5,829 bases of DNA from Elusimicrobiota bacterium. GTDB lineage: Bacteria; Elusimicrobiota; Elusimicrobia; UBA1565; JACRDR01. The DNA lies in NCBI GenBank assembly GCA_016212845.1, contig JACRDR010000056.1, positions 1-5,829 of the forward strand, in the 5' to 3' direction. Shown here piece after piece: positions 1-5,723 of this stretch. The notes beneath the pieces are model-generated. The model did no database searches. It had not been told where the DNA came from and saw nothing but the letters and a program-made list of their open reading frames with translations. The translations under genes were made by a program, and so were the position numbers. Numbering within the stretch: position 1 is the stretch's first letter; the number at the start of each line of letters is the position of its first letter.

Positions 1-875
1 GCAACCCTTTCGTCATCGAGGTCGGCCTCGCGTTCGGCAAGCACCCCGAGCTGCAGGCCGCCGCCGCCGCGGCCGCCGAGAAGAAGCCGCTGGCCGAGGG
101 CGAGACGCACGACGACGACGACAACGAGCTCGCGCGCGTCATCCGCTTCGCCAACCGCGTTCCGCTCCTCTACCAGCAGTCCGCCTGCTCCACCTTCAAG
201 GCGGTGCTCGACACGACCTGGAAGAACTACGGCGTGTCGCAGTCGCGCGGAGCGCCTCCGGCCGGCCCCATGGTCGTCATGGTGCACATGGCGTCCGTCT
301 GGGTGCCCTTCACGAGCGAATCCAAGGAAGCGATCGCCGACTACGACGAGATCCGCAAGGAGATCACGCTCGGGATGCGAGAGGCGGGCCGCCGCCTCGG
401 CGTCTTCCTCAATCGCCGCGAGCGCGCGCATCACGAGCTCAAGCGCAGCAACATCTTCGAACTCTACATCGAGGAGGTCGTCTCCGCCTGCAAGAGCCTC
501 AAGGGCGGAAAGATCGCCGAGAAGAAGCTCAAGGAACAGCTCATCGAGATCGCCAACAAGCGCACCGGCGGCCAGTTGACGGACGATCTCACGGAGAAGA
601 GTTCGGCGCCGGCCGGCCTGCCGCATTCGATCATCGTCACGCCCGAGGGCATCGAGGGGGAGATCCCCGTCGAAGCGCCGGCCGAACCCGGCACGGCCGA
701 GACCTCGGTCGCCGCGCCCGCGCCCGCCGCTGCGGAAGCTCCCGCGCCCGAAGAGCCCAAGACGGCGAAAGCCTCCGCGAAGAAGGGAAAGGCGAAGGCT
801 AAGGCCAAGCCCGCTCCCAAGAAGGCCAAGGCGAAAGCCAAGTCCAAGCCGGCGAAAAAGAAGGGGAAACGATAA
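1..875 (+). CDS. top6B: DNA topoisomerase VI subunit B, C-terminal part (5' end outside window)
   Basis: This is the ATPase subunit of the type IIB topoisomerase, which clamps DNA and drives duplex passage by ATP-dependent dimerisation. Only the last 290 residues are present, reading from base 3. They include NPFVIEVGLAFG, RFANRVPLLYQQ, WKNYGVSQSRG and the strongly conserved HMASVWVPFTSESKEAIADY, followed by a YDEIRKEI segment and a helical region. These are hallmarks of the transducer domain; the GHKL ATPase domain lies upstream of the window. Two oddities stand out. One is a low-complexity insert with seven Ala and later four Asp (bases 39-134), just before RFANRV. The other is a C-terminal extension: an Ala/Pro/Glu-rich linker (about bases 651-758) and then a Lys/Ala tail (759-872). 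The stop codon overlaps the start of subunit A by one base. Family assignment is very secure; the role of the tail is unknown. Confidence 0.96.
   Translation, partial: NPFVIEVGLAFGKHPELQAAAAAAAEKKPLAEGETHDDDDNELARVIRFANRVPLLYQQSACSTFKAVLDTTWKNYGVSQSRGAPPAGPMVVMVHMASVWVPFTSESKEAIADYDEIRKEITLGMREAGRRLGVFLNRRERAHHELKRSNIFELYIEEVVSACKSLKGGKIAEKKLKEQLIEIANKRTGGQLTDDLTEKSSAPAGLPHSIIVTPEGIEGEIPVEAPAEPGTAETSVAAPAPAAAEAPAPEEPKTAKASAKKGKAKAKAKPAPKKAKAKAKSKPAKKKGKR
759..872 (+). other. Lys/Ala-rich histone-H1-like C-terminal tail of Top6B
   Basis: The last 38 residues contain 18 Lys, 1 Arg and 11 Ala, with Pro, Gly and Ser as spacers, in KAKAKAK-type runs. The DNA is a matching low-complexity stretch of AAG/AAA and GCC/GCG codons. 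Composition resembles bacterial H1-like and AlgP-type tails, which bind DNA without sequence specificity. It follows an acidic Ala/Pro/Glu linker and is probably disordered. DNA binding is inferred from composition only. Confidence 0.8.
861..866 (+). promoter_or_regulatory. Ribosome binding site of top6A and TAATG coupling
   Basis: AAGGGG lies eight bases before the ATG at 875, inside the Lys-rich codons of top6B. The top6B stop (873-875) and the top6A start (875-877) share one base, which suggests translational coupling and balanced synthesis of the two subunits. Confidence 0.65.
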
Positions 876-1975
876 TGGCCAAGACTCGGGGCGGCGGCGA
901 CGTCGCGAAGAAGCTCGAAGGGTTGGCGGATCTCGTCATCTCGGCCGCCAACAAGAAGAAGGATCCCGCGATCCAGATCCCGGTGCGCTCCTTGTCGAAC
1001 GTGAAGTTCAACGAGAAGAAGGGCATCATCGAGATGGGCGACAATACCCAGGAGCGCACGTTCTTCAACGTCGCGATGGCGAAGAAGTTCATGCAGACGA
1101 TGCTGGTGGCCGACGCTCTCAACGAGCTGCAGGCCGCCGAGCTCACGACGAGCCTCCGGGAAATCTACTACCGGACCAAGCATACGCTCGGCGACTCGCA
1201 CGAGAACAGCTTCGACACGCAGGACGAGTCCGATCCGGTCATCGAGGACTTGGAGGTCTCGCTCGAGGCGCTTCGCGAAGAGCTTCACGTTCGCGCCGAG
1301 AACGGCGGCACGGTCATCGGCCCGCTGGTGCTGGAGGACGACGGGGACCGCGTCGACTGCGGCAAGCTCGGCAAGGGCGGCTACTCGGTCCCCTCGATCG
1401 TCGAGGACGAGTACGTGAAGATCAAGAAGTGCGACGCCGACTTCATTCTGCTCGTCGAGAAAGGCACGCAGTGGAACCGCCTCGCCGAGGACAAGTTCTG
1501 GAAGAAATACAACTGCGTCCTCCTCACCGGAAACGGCCAGCCGCCGCGGGGAGTCCGCCGCCTGGCGCGCCGCCTGCACGAAGAGAAGAAGCTCCCGGTC
1601 TACGTCCTCGTCGACAACGATCCCTGGGGCTACTACATCTACTCGGTCGTCAAGCAGGGCTCGATCAACCTGGCCTTCGAGAGCCAGCGCATGGCGATCC
1701 CCGAGGCGAAGTTCGTCGGCCTCTCCAGCGCCGACCCCGAGCACTACGACCTGCCCCGCAACGTGGGCATCAAGCTCAACGACAAGGACATCGGCCGCGC
1801 GAAGGAGCTCCTGAACTACCCCTGGTTCCAGAAAAAGGAATGGCAGGTGGAGATCAAGCGGATGCTCTCGAGCGGGCTGAAGTTCGAATTGGACGCCTTG
1901 GCCAACAAGGATTTCCAGTACCTCACGAAGCAGTATCTGCCCCGTAAGCTGAAGGAAAAAGACTGGCTCGACTAA
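875..1975 (+). CDS. top6A: DNA topoisomerase VI subunit A (Spo11-like cleavage subunit)
   Basis: This is the DNA-cleaving subunit of topoisomerase VI, homologous to eukaryotic Spo11. It has 366 residues, a normal length for the family. After a short N-terminal region comes the winged-helix (CAP-like) domain, with the active-site motif SLREIYYRTK at residues 93-102. By family alignment from memory, the second Tyr (Y99) is the nucleophile that attaches to the DNA 5' end. The Toprim domain follows: E195 in FILLVEKGTQW, then LTGNGQPPRGVRR, then the acidic pair D247/D249 in VLVDNDPWGYYIYSVVKQGS, which bind Mg2+. The remainder ends in LPRKLKEKDWLD. All catalytic residues are present, so the enzyme should be active. 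The ATG at 875 has a good ribosome site and overlaps top6B, so the start is secure. It should pair with the upstream subunit B to form the A2B2 enzyme. Confidence 0.97.
   Translation: MAKTRGGGDVAKKLEGLADLVISAANKKKDPAIQIPVRSLSNVKFNEKKGIIEMGDNTQERTFFNVAMAKKFMQTMLVADALNELQAAELTTSLREIYYRTKHTLGDSHENSFDTQDESDPVIEDLEVSLEALREELHVRAENGGTVIGPLVLEDDGDRVDCGKLGKGGYSVPSIVEDEYVKIKKCDADFILLVEKGTQWNRLAEDKFWKKYNCVLLTGNGQPPRGVRRLARRLHEEKKLPVYVLVDNDPWGYYIYSVVKQGSINLAFESQRMAIPEAKFVGLSSADPEHYDLPRNVGIKLNDKDIGRAKELLNYPWFQKKEWQVEIKRMLSSGLKFELDALANKDFQYLTKQYLPRKLKEKDWLD
1951..1956 (+). promoter_or_regulatory. Ribosome binding site supporting a CTG start for the Sel1 lipoprotein
   Basis: GAAGGA lies six bases before the CTG at 1963, within the last codons of top6A. 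It is the only purine-rich site suitably placed for a start upstream of the signal peptide, and it is the main reason to prefer CTG 1963 over the CTG at 1978. Confidence 0.5.
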
Positions 1976-2871
1976 GGCTGCCGGCTGTCGTTCTGCTTGC
2001 CGCGCTGCCGGCGGCGTGCCGGACCGCGGCCGCGCGTCCCGACCCGAACGCGGTCGCGCTCGATGTCTTCCGGCTGATCCAATCCGGAAAGGCCGAGGCG
2101 GGAATGCAGCTCCTCGCGGACAAGGCGGTCGACAGCTCCGTGCTCACGGACTTCCTCGCCGTGGCGTTCGCCAAGCCCGACGAGGACGAGCGCGCCGCCG
2201 AGTCGTGCCTCCGCGCCGCGAAGGCGGGGCTGCACGTCGCGGAGTTCCGCTACGCCGCGATGCTCGCCGAGGGCCGGGGCGTGCCCGCCGACCGCGAGAA
2301 GGCCTTCGAGTGGCTGAAGAAGGCCGCCGCGGGCGGCTGGCCGGAGGCCCAAAGTGAGCTCGGCTACGCCTACGAGACCGGCCGTCCCGTGCCCGCCGAC
2401 TCCGCGGCGGCCGCCGGCTGGTACCGGAAGGCCGCCGAGCAGGGCTACGCCGAGGCGATGATGAGCCTCGCCTTTCTGTACGCGGAGGGCCGGGGCGTGC
2501 CCAAGGACGACGCGCTCGCGGTCGAGTGGACCCGCAAGGCCGCCGAGGGCGGGATCGCCGAGGCCCAGCTCCACATGGGCTATCGCTACTCCCAGGGACG
2601 CGGCGTCCCGCAGGACGCCGAACAAGCGCGTTCGTGGCTGATGCGGGCGCTGCGCAGCGGCAGCAAGGAAGCGATCCTCGAACTCGCGGAGCTGTTCTCG
2701 GCGGGCAAGCCCGGCGTGCCGAAGAACCCGCCCATGGCCTACGCGCTGTACCTCCTCGCGGAGTCCCAGGGCGTCGCCCACGCCGCCGAAAAGGCCCGCG
2801 CTTACGGAGACGGCCTCTCCCCCGAAGCGCGCGCCGAAGGCCGCAAGCTGTTCGACGAGATGCCGCGCTAA
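1963..2871 (+). CDS. Sel1-repeat lipoprotein, probable CTG start
   Basis: Sel1 repeats are TPR-like helical pairs that act as protein-interaction scaffolds. From CTG 1963 the product has 302 residues and begins MARLRLPAVVLLAALPAAC: a basic n-region, a hydrophobic core and a lipobox ending at Cys19, predicting an envelope lipoprotein. About five Sel1 repeats follow (residues 92-271), recognisable from recurring A-G-RGVP-D, A-W--KAAE-G and AEAQ--LG-- elements. The first conventional start, ATG 2104, would give 255 residues without the signal peptide. There is no ATG, GTG or TTG in frame between the upstream stop (TAA 1945) and 2104, which is why CTG is chosen. The gene overlaps top6A by 13 bases, so it is likely co-transcribed and coupled. 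The Sel1 assignment is firm, the CTG start is probable, and the binding partner is unknown. A sequencing error near the start is the alternative. Confidence 0.8.
   Translation: MARLRLPAVVLLAALPAACRTAAARPDPNAVALDVFRLIQSGKAEAGMQLLADKAVDSSVLTDFLAVAFAKPDEDERAAESCLRAAKAGLHVAEFRYAAMLAEGRGVPADREKAFEWLKKAAAGGWPEAQSELGYAYETGRPVPADSAAAAGWYRKAAEQGYAEAMMSLAFLYAEGRGVPKDDALAVEWTRKAAEGGIAEAQLHMGYRYSQGRGVPQDAEQARSWLMRALRSGSKEAILELAELFSAGKPGVPKNPPMAYALYLLAESQGVAHAAEKARAYGDGLSPEARAEGRKLFDEMPR
2236..2775 (+). repeat. Five tandem Sel1 repeats (protein level)
   Basis: Five units of about 36 residues run in tandem, at roughly residues 92-126, 127-162, 163-198, 199-234 and 235-271 of the 302-residue protein. Units 1, 3 and 4 keep the GRGVP loop; unit 2 has GRPVP and unit 5 has GKPGVP, so the edges are more diverged. 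An imperfect extra helical pair may precede unit 1. Confidence 0.85.
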
Positions 2872-2877
2872 ACCGAC

Positions 2878-2923
2878 AAAAACCGCCGGCTGGCATGCAA
2901 CAGGTCGATCTTTCGGACCGGCG
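2878..2923 (-). terminator. Possible intrinsic terminator of the minus-strand lipoprotein gene
   Basis: Read on the minus strand, CGCCGG (2923-2918) can pair with CCGGCG (2889-2884) across a 28-base loop. The stem is followed by G and then five T (2882-2878), three bases after the TAG stop. The stem is all G/C but only six pairs long and the loop is large, so this is weak. The 55-base convergent gap (2872-2926) holds nothing else I can support, and I see no terminator for the plus-strand gene. Confidence 0.3.
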
Positions 2924-2926
2924 AGT

Positions 2927-3685
2927 CTATCTCGAGGCGTCCAGCCGCAGCGCGGTCCAGTCGGCCGAACCCGCGCGGAAAAAGACCAGGCCGCGCGCCG
3001 TCTCGCCCGGAGCGAGCGTCCGCGGCTTCCACAGCAGGCCGTCGTAGTCGACCTCCGTGGTCTTCTTGAGCTCGTTGTAGACCTCGCCGTCGAAGAGCTC
3101 GGGCAGGCTCCCCACCGTTCCCGCGCCGCCGAAGAGATCGCCGCCGGCGATGACGCCGACGGCCAGCACTGTCAACGCCGCCGCGCAGCCGACCACCGCC
3201 GCGCCCGTGTTGTACACGTTCGCCGCGGCCGCCTTCGGGTTGAAATCCGAGAATACTTTCGGGAGCTCCGCGTTCGGGATCGGCTCGAGGGTCGTCCGAG
3301 AGTCCGTGAGCGTGAGCCGGACCGCGGAGAGGTCGAGCGGCTGCGCGCCCTTGTTGGAGACCTCGACCAGCGCGGGCGCGATGCCGTGGTTGAGGAGCGC
3401 GCGCAGCGCCTTGTCGTCGGCGTTGGTCGGGCTGTAGCGCAGGTTCGCCCGGAGGAACGCTTCCTTGAAGTCGCCGCGGGCGAAGCGCTTGAAGAAGCCC
3501 TCGAGGGGCAGCAGCCGCGGCTTGTACACGAAGGAGCGCACGGCGAGCCCGCCGGCGGCGGTCTCTCGAAGCGATTCCTGTGCCGCTTTTCGATAGACCG
3601 ACTGGGACGCGATCCGGTGGCGCTCGGAGTCCTTCACGCTGATGCAGCCGTTAGTCAGCAGGAGGATCGCCAGGAGCACGCGCAC
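2927..3685 (-). CDS. Hypothetical lipoprotein or membrane-anchored protein, GTG start
   Basis: I do not recognise this family. From the GTG at 3685 the product has 252 residues. It starts MRVLLAILLLTNGC, a short signal peptide with a lipobox-like site at Cys14, though Thr at -3 and Asn at -2 are atypical. Residues 15-100 are basic and helix-prone. Residues 103-128 (PALVEVSNKGAQPLDLSAVR and onward) and 216-247 (LLWKPRTLAPGETARGLVFF and onward) look like beta strands of an Ig-like domain, of the kind in which a conserved 'PGE' turn precedes the last strands. Between them lies a hydrophobic Ala/Val/Gly stretch (161-182) that could be a membrane helix or hairpin. The reading frame is open to an ATG at 3721, but the -10 box sits inside that extension, exactly six bases before GTG 3685, and the extension would spoil the signal peptide. 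An envelope location is likely; function is unknown. Confidence 0.75.
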   Translation of the reverse strand: MRVLLAILLLTNGCISVKDSERHRIASQSVYRKAAQESLRETAAGGLAVRSFVYKPRLLPLEGFFKRFARGDFKEAFLRANLRYSPTNADDKALRALLNHGIAPALVEVSNKGAQPLDLSAVRLTLTDSRTTLEPIPNAELPKVFSDFNPKAAAANVYNTGAAVVGCAAALTVLAVGVIAGGDLFGGAGTVGSLPELFDGEVYNELKKTTEVDYDGLLWKPRTLAPGETARGLVFFRAGSADWTALRLDASR

Positions 3686-3691
3686 GTTTCG

Positions 3692-3720
3692 AGTATAGCC
3701 CGGGGCCGGGCCATTGACCA
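3692..3720 (-). promoter_or_regulatory. Predicted sigma70-like promoter giving a leaderless mRNA
   Basis: On the minus strand, the -10 box TATACT (3697-3692) ends six bases before the GTG start at 3685. A -35-like TGGTCA (3720-3715, four of six matches to TTGACA) lies 17 bases upstream of it. With a standard -10 to +1 distance, transcription would begin on the first base of the start codon. No ribosome binding site precedes the GTG, which agrees with a leaderless message. Confidence 0.6.
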
Positions 3721-3765
3721 TCCCGGAGACGAAAGGACCGAGCCGAAAAGGGGTCGTTCTCCTCA

Positions 3766-3780
3766 GGTCGAGAGGCGACC
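3766..3780 (+). repeat. Short inverted repeat in the divergent promoter region
   Basis: GGTCG-N5-CGACC lies just upstream of the -10 box of the 3800 gene, roughly 20 to 34 bases before its start. Another GGTCG copy stands at 3752-3756. It could be an operator in the 114-base divergent gap, but five-base arms are easily produced by chance in GC-rich DNA. Confidence 0.25.
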
Positions 3781-3787
3781 GCTTGGC

Positions 3788-3793
3788 TATTCT
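3788..3793 (+). promoter_or_regulatory. Predicted -10 box giving a leaderless mRNA for the diiron protein gene
   Basis: TATTCT ends six bases before ATG 3800, so +1 would fall on the A of the start codon. The context GGCTATTCT differs by one base from GGCTATACT in front of the divergent gene, and the distance to the start is identical. No convincing -35 box is seen. AGGG at 3794-3797 is only two bases from the ATG, too close to be a normal ribosome site. Confidence 0.55.
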
Positions 3794-3799
3794 AGGGAC

Positions 3800-5698
3800 A
3801 TGAATCTACTCCCGCTCGTCGTCGCCTTGTTCGTCCTGCCCGCGAGGGCGCAGGTGAAGGGCATCGCCCTCCCCGAGGCCGCGTCCCTGGCCGGCGCGGG
3901 AGCGGCCGCCGCCGGCGCGTGCGTCTCCGCCGCGACGAACCTGAGCGCGAACCTTTCTCTTCCGGCTCTCGTCCTGCCTAGGCAGGCCCGCGTGAACTCG
4001 GTCGCCGGCGGCGTGATCCGCGCGTTCGGCACCGCGGCCTCGGAGCAGGAGGTGGCCGGGGCGGCGGCGGCTCATGAATCTGGTCTTGCCCATCCGGAGT
4101 CGCCCACGGTCGTCGACAAGAACGGGCACGAGCATCCGGTCTCCTATCTGGCGGGCGCGCGGCAAGAATCGCTCGCGAGCATCGTCGTCCGCGGCATCCG
4201 CGAGCTGCCCGAAAAGCTTCTCCGCATCCGCCGCTTCGCGGCCCGCGTCGACGATCTCCTCGAGGGCGTGACCGACGAGCAGCTTTCCTGGTCCTTCAAC
4301 CGCCTCGACGCGCTGGTAAGCCAGGAAGGGATTCTACGCTCCGACAACACCGGGCTCATCAACAAGTGGACCGATCGCGAGCAGCTCAAGAACGTCAGCC
4401 ACGCGGACTTCGCCGAGTCGTCGATCGAGCCGGTCAGCGTGATGAAGATGTTCAAGGCGACGATGGACATGGAGCAGCCGACGCTCCAGTACCAGTACGC
4501 CTTCGCGCAGAGCCTGCACAACCGCATGCCCCGGATGTCGCACTTCCTCGGCACGACCTTCCAGGAGCGCGTCTTGCAGGTCGCGCTCAAGGGCAAGCCG
4601 GGGCAGATGGCGATCTGGTCGAACGAGGAGGTCCGCCACGGTCCGATTCTGGAAGCGGTCTACAACCACGCGCGGTTCCCGGGCATGGCGAAGCTCGAGC
4701 AGCAGGGCGCCGCGCCCCGGCTCCCTCGCGCCGGCACGGAATACGTCGCCAAGTCCGGCATGTCCAACCGCTCGTTGGCGGAGCTCGGCGCCTCGGGCGC
4801 GTACCTCACGCTGAAAGCGAACGCGATCGCCGGGAGCCCGACCGACAAGGCGATGGACGGCGTCTACCGCGACGAGGTGTATCATCACGTGATCATGTCG
4901 GCGGTGAACCGCTTCGTGCTCGGCTACCAGTCGCGCTGGAAGCGCCTCTACCTGATCTTCCGCCACGACCTCGACTTCCGACCGCACGGTCCCAACGACC
5001 GCGTGCGCCACTACCGGCGGCCTTTTTCGCCCCTCATGGTGCTCGAGTACGCCTACGCCATGAACCAGGTCGACAAACGCGTCAACCGCTTCCTCGATAC
5101 GCTCAATCCCGAGGAGGCGCGCCGCATCATCGGCCCCTATTACCGGACCGACGCGCAGGTGCAGCAGGCGGTCGACGCCGGCGAGCACTCGTGGACGAAG
5201 CTCTTCCCGATGGAGGTGAACCCGGCGCTCACGAAGGCCGACGTCGAGAAGCTGATCCAGCGCCAGCCCCGCAATTTTTCGATGGAGCGGCGGGCCGTGA
5301 AGGCCTCGGAGCTCAAGGAGGTCTTGGACGGCTACCGGGCGACGAGCCTGAATAATCCGAACTACTGGCTCCGCAAAAAGGGCTTCACCGAGATCGACGA
5401 GGGCACGCTGACGCGTACCATCGAAGGCGGCAGCATCGCACTGCAGTTCGGAGCCAAAGGCGGGCCCCAGGCCGCCATTTTCGACTCGAACGACGTCCCG
5501 CGGTGGTCCGATTGGATCGGCTCGATGAGCTTCCCGCAGATCGGAGCGCTGATCGACGCCGAGAGCATCGCCGACGTCCGAAAGATCCAGGCGGCGGGAG
5601 CGGATCTGGACTTCGCGGAGCTGCTCAAGCGCCTGAGCAACAACCCGGCGTACCAGAAGGACCCGATCGCGCTTATTCGGGACCTGCCGCGGCCATAA
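3800..5698 (+). CDS. Exported ferritin-like diiron protein related to acyl-ACP desaturases, with unknown C-terminal region
   Basis: The product has 632 residues. Residues 1-17 (MNLLPLVVALFVLPARA, cleavage before Q18) form a Sec-type signal peptide without basic n-region residues, followed by an Ala/Leu/Pro-rich stretch to about residue 90. Residues 200-375 carry the six ligands of a ferritin-fold diiron site: E225 (MDMEQPT), E277 and H280 (NEEVRHG), E328 (SLAELG), E359 and H362 (YRDEVYHH). The EExRHG and DExxH motifs, and spacings of 51 and 31 residues between successive Glu ligands, match plant stearoyl-ACP desaturase closely (E143-E196-E229, from memory). Known enzymes of that type oxidise acyl-ACP in the cytosol or plastid using ferredoxin, so an exported form would need another substrate or electron donor. 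Residues about 380-632 are not recognised. The open frame extends upstream to 3386 across the divergent gene, but promoter and signal peptide fix ATG 3800. It could instead be an AurF-like N-oxygenase or a non-enzymatic relative. Confidence 0.7.
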   Translation: MNLLPLVVALFVLPARAQVKGIALPEAASLAGAGAAAAGACVSAATNLSANLSLPALVLPRQARVNSVAGGVIRAFGTAASEQEVAGAAAAHESGLAHPESPTVVDKNGHEHPVSYLAGARQESLASIVVRGIRELPEKLLRIRRFAARVDDLLEGVTDEQLSWSFNRLDALVSQEGILRSDNTGLINKWTDREQLKNVSHADFAESSIEPVSVMKMFKATMDMEQPTLQYQYAFAQSLHNRMPRMSHFLGTTFQERVLQVALKGKPGQMAIWSNEEVRHGPILEAVYNHARFPGMAKLEQQGAAPRLPRAGTEYVAKSGMSNRSLAELGASGAYLTLKANAIAGSPTDKAMDGVYRDEVYHHVIMSAVNRFVLGYQSRWKRLYLIFRHDLDFRPHGPNDRVRHYRRPFSPLMVLEYAYAMNQVDKRVNRFLDTLNPEEARRIIGPYYRTDAQVQQAVDAGEHSWTKLFPMEVNPALTKADVEKLIQRQPRNFSMERRAVKASELKEVLDGYRATSLNNPNYWLRKKGFTEIDEGTLTRTIEGGSIALQFGAKGGPQAAIFDSNDVPRWSDWIGSMSFPQIGALIDAESIADVRKIQAAGADLDFAELLKRLSNNPAYQKDPIALIRDLPRP

Positions 5699-5699
5699 C

Positions 5700-5708
5700 T
5701 GGTACAAT
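5700..5708 (+). promoter_or_regulatory. Extended -10 promoter for the downstream gene
   Basis: TGGTACAAT matches an extended -10 element (TG-N-TACAAT, -10 box 5703-5708) starting two bases after the stop of the diiron gene. Transcription would start near 5715, leaving only about seven bases before ATG 5722 and no ribosome site. It suggests that the downstream gene has its own promoter. Confidence 0.5.
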
Positions 5709-5723
5709 CGGGACTATCCCGAT
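5707..5723 (+). repeat. Perfect inverted repeat over the -10 box end and start codon
   Basis: ATCGGGA-CTA-TCCCGAT is a perfect repeat with seven-base arms. Its left arm covers the last two bases of the -10 box and its right arm includes the first two bases of the ATG. It could be a repressor operator, since a bound protein would block promoter opening. If transcription begins further upstream, it could instead form an RNA hairpin hiding the start. Confidence 0.45.

Noticed and set aside
464..1744. Long minus-strand open frame (426 codons) across the top6B/top6A junction
   Set aside because: It is antisense to two well-identified genes, its translation is Val/Leu/Arg/Ala-rich with no domain, and such frames are common opposite GC-rich genes.
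2526..3047. Plus-strand frame overlapping the Sel1 gene and the convergent gap
   Set aside because: It is an Arg/Pro-rich out-of-frame translation of the Sel1 gene and of the opposite strand of the lipoprotein gene, with no start site support.
3686..3721. ATG 3721 as start of the minus-strand lipoprotein
   Set aside because: The added 12 residues lie over the promoter, contain Pro/Gly, and push the hydrophobic signal away from the N-terminus.
3386..3799. N-terminal extension of the 632-residue protein back to 3386
   Set aside because: It runs antisense through the minus-strand lipoprotein gene and its promoter, and would bury the signal peptide. ATG 3800 has a -10 box at leaderless distance.
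3973..3986. Perfect 14-base palindrome CCTGCCTAGGCAGG
   Set aside because: It is inside coding sequence (Leu-Pro-Arg-Gln), has no partner copies nearby, and one such palindrome in several kilobases is not surprising.
4334..5707. Long minus-strand open frame (457 codons) opposite the diiron protein gene
   Set aside because: Composition is typical of a GC shadow (Arg, Val, Leu, Ala, Asp), with no motif, signal or ribosome site. The plus strand carries the conserved metal-ligand pattern.
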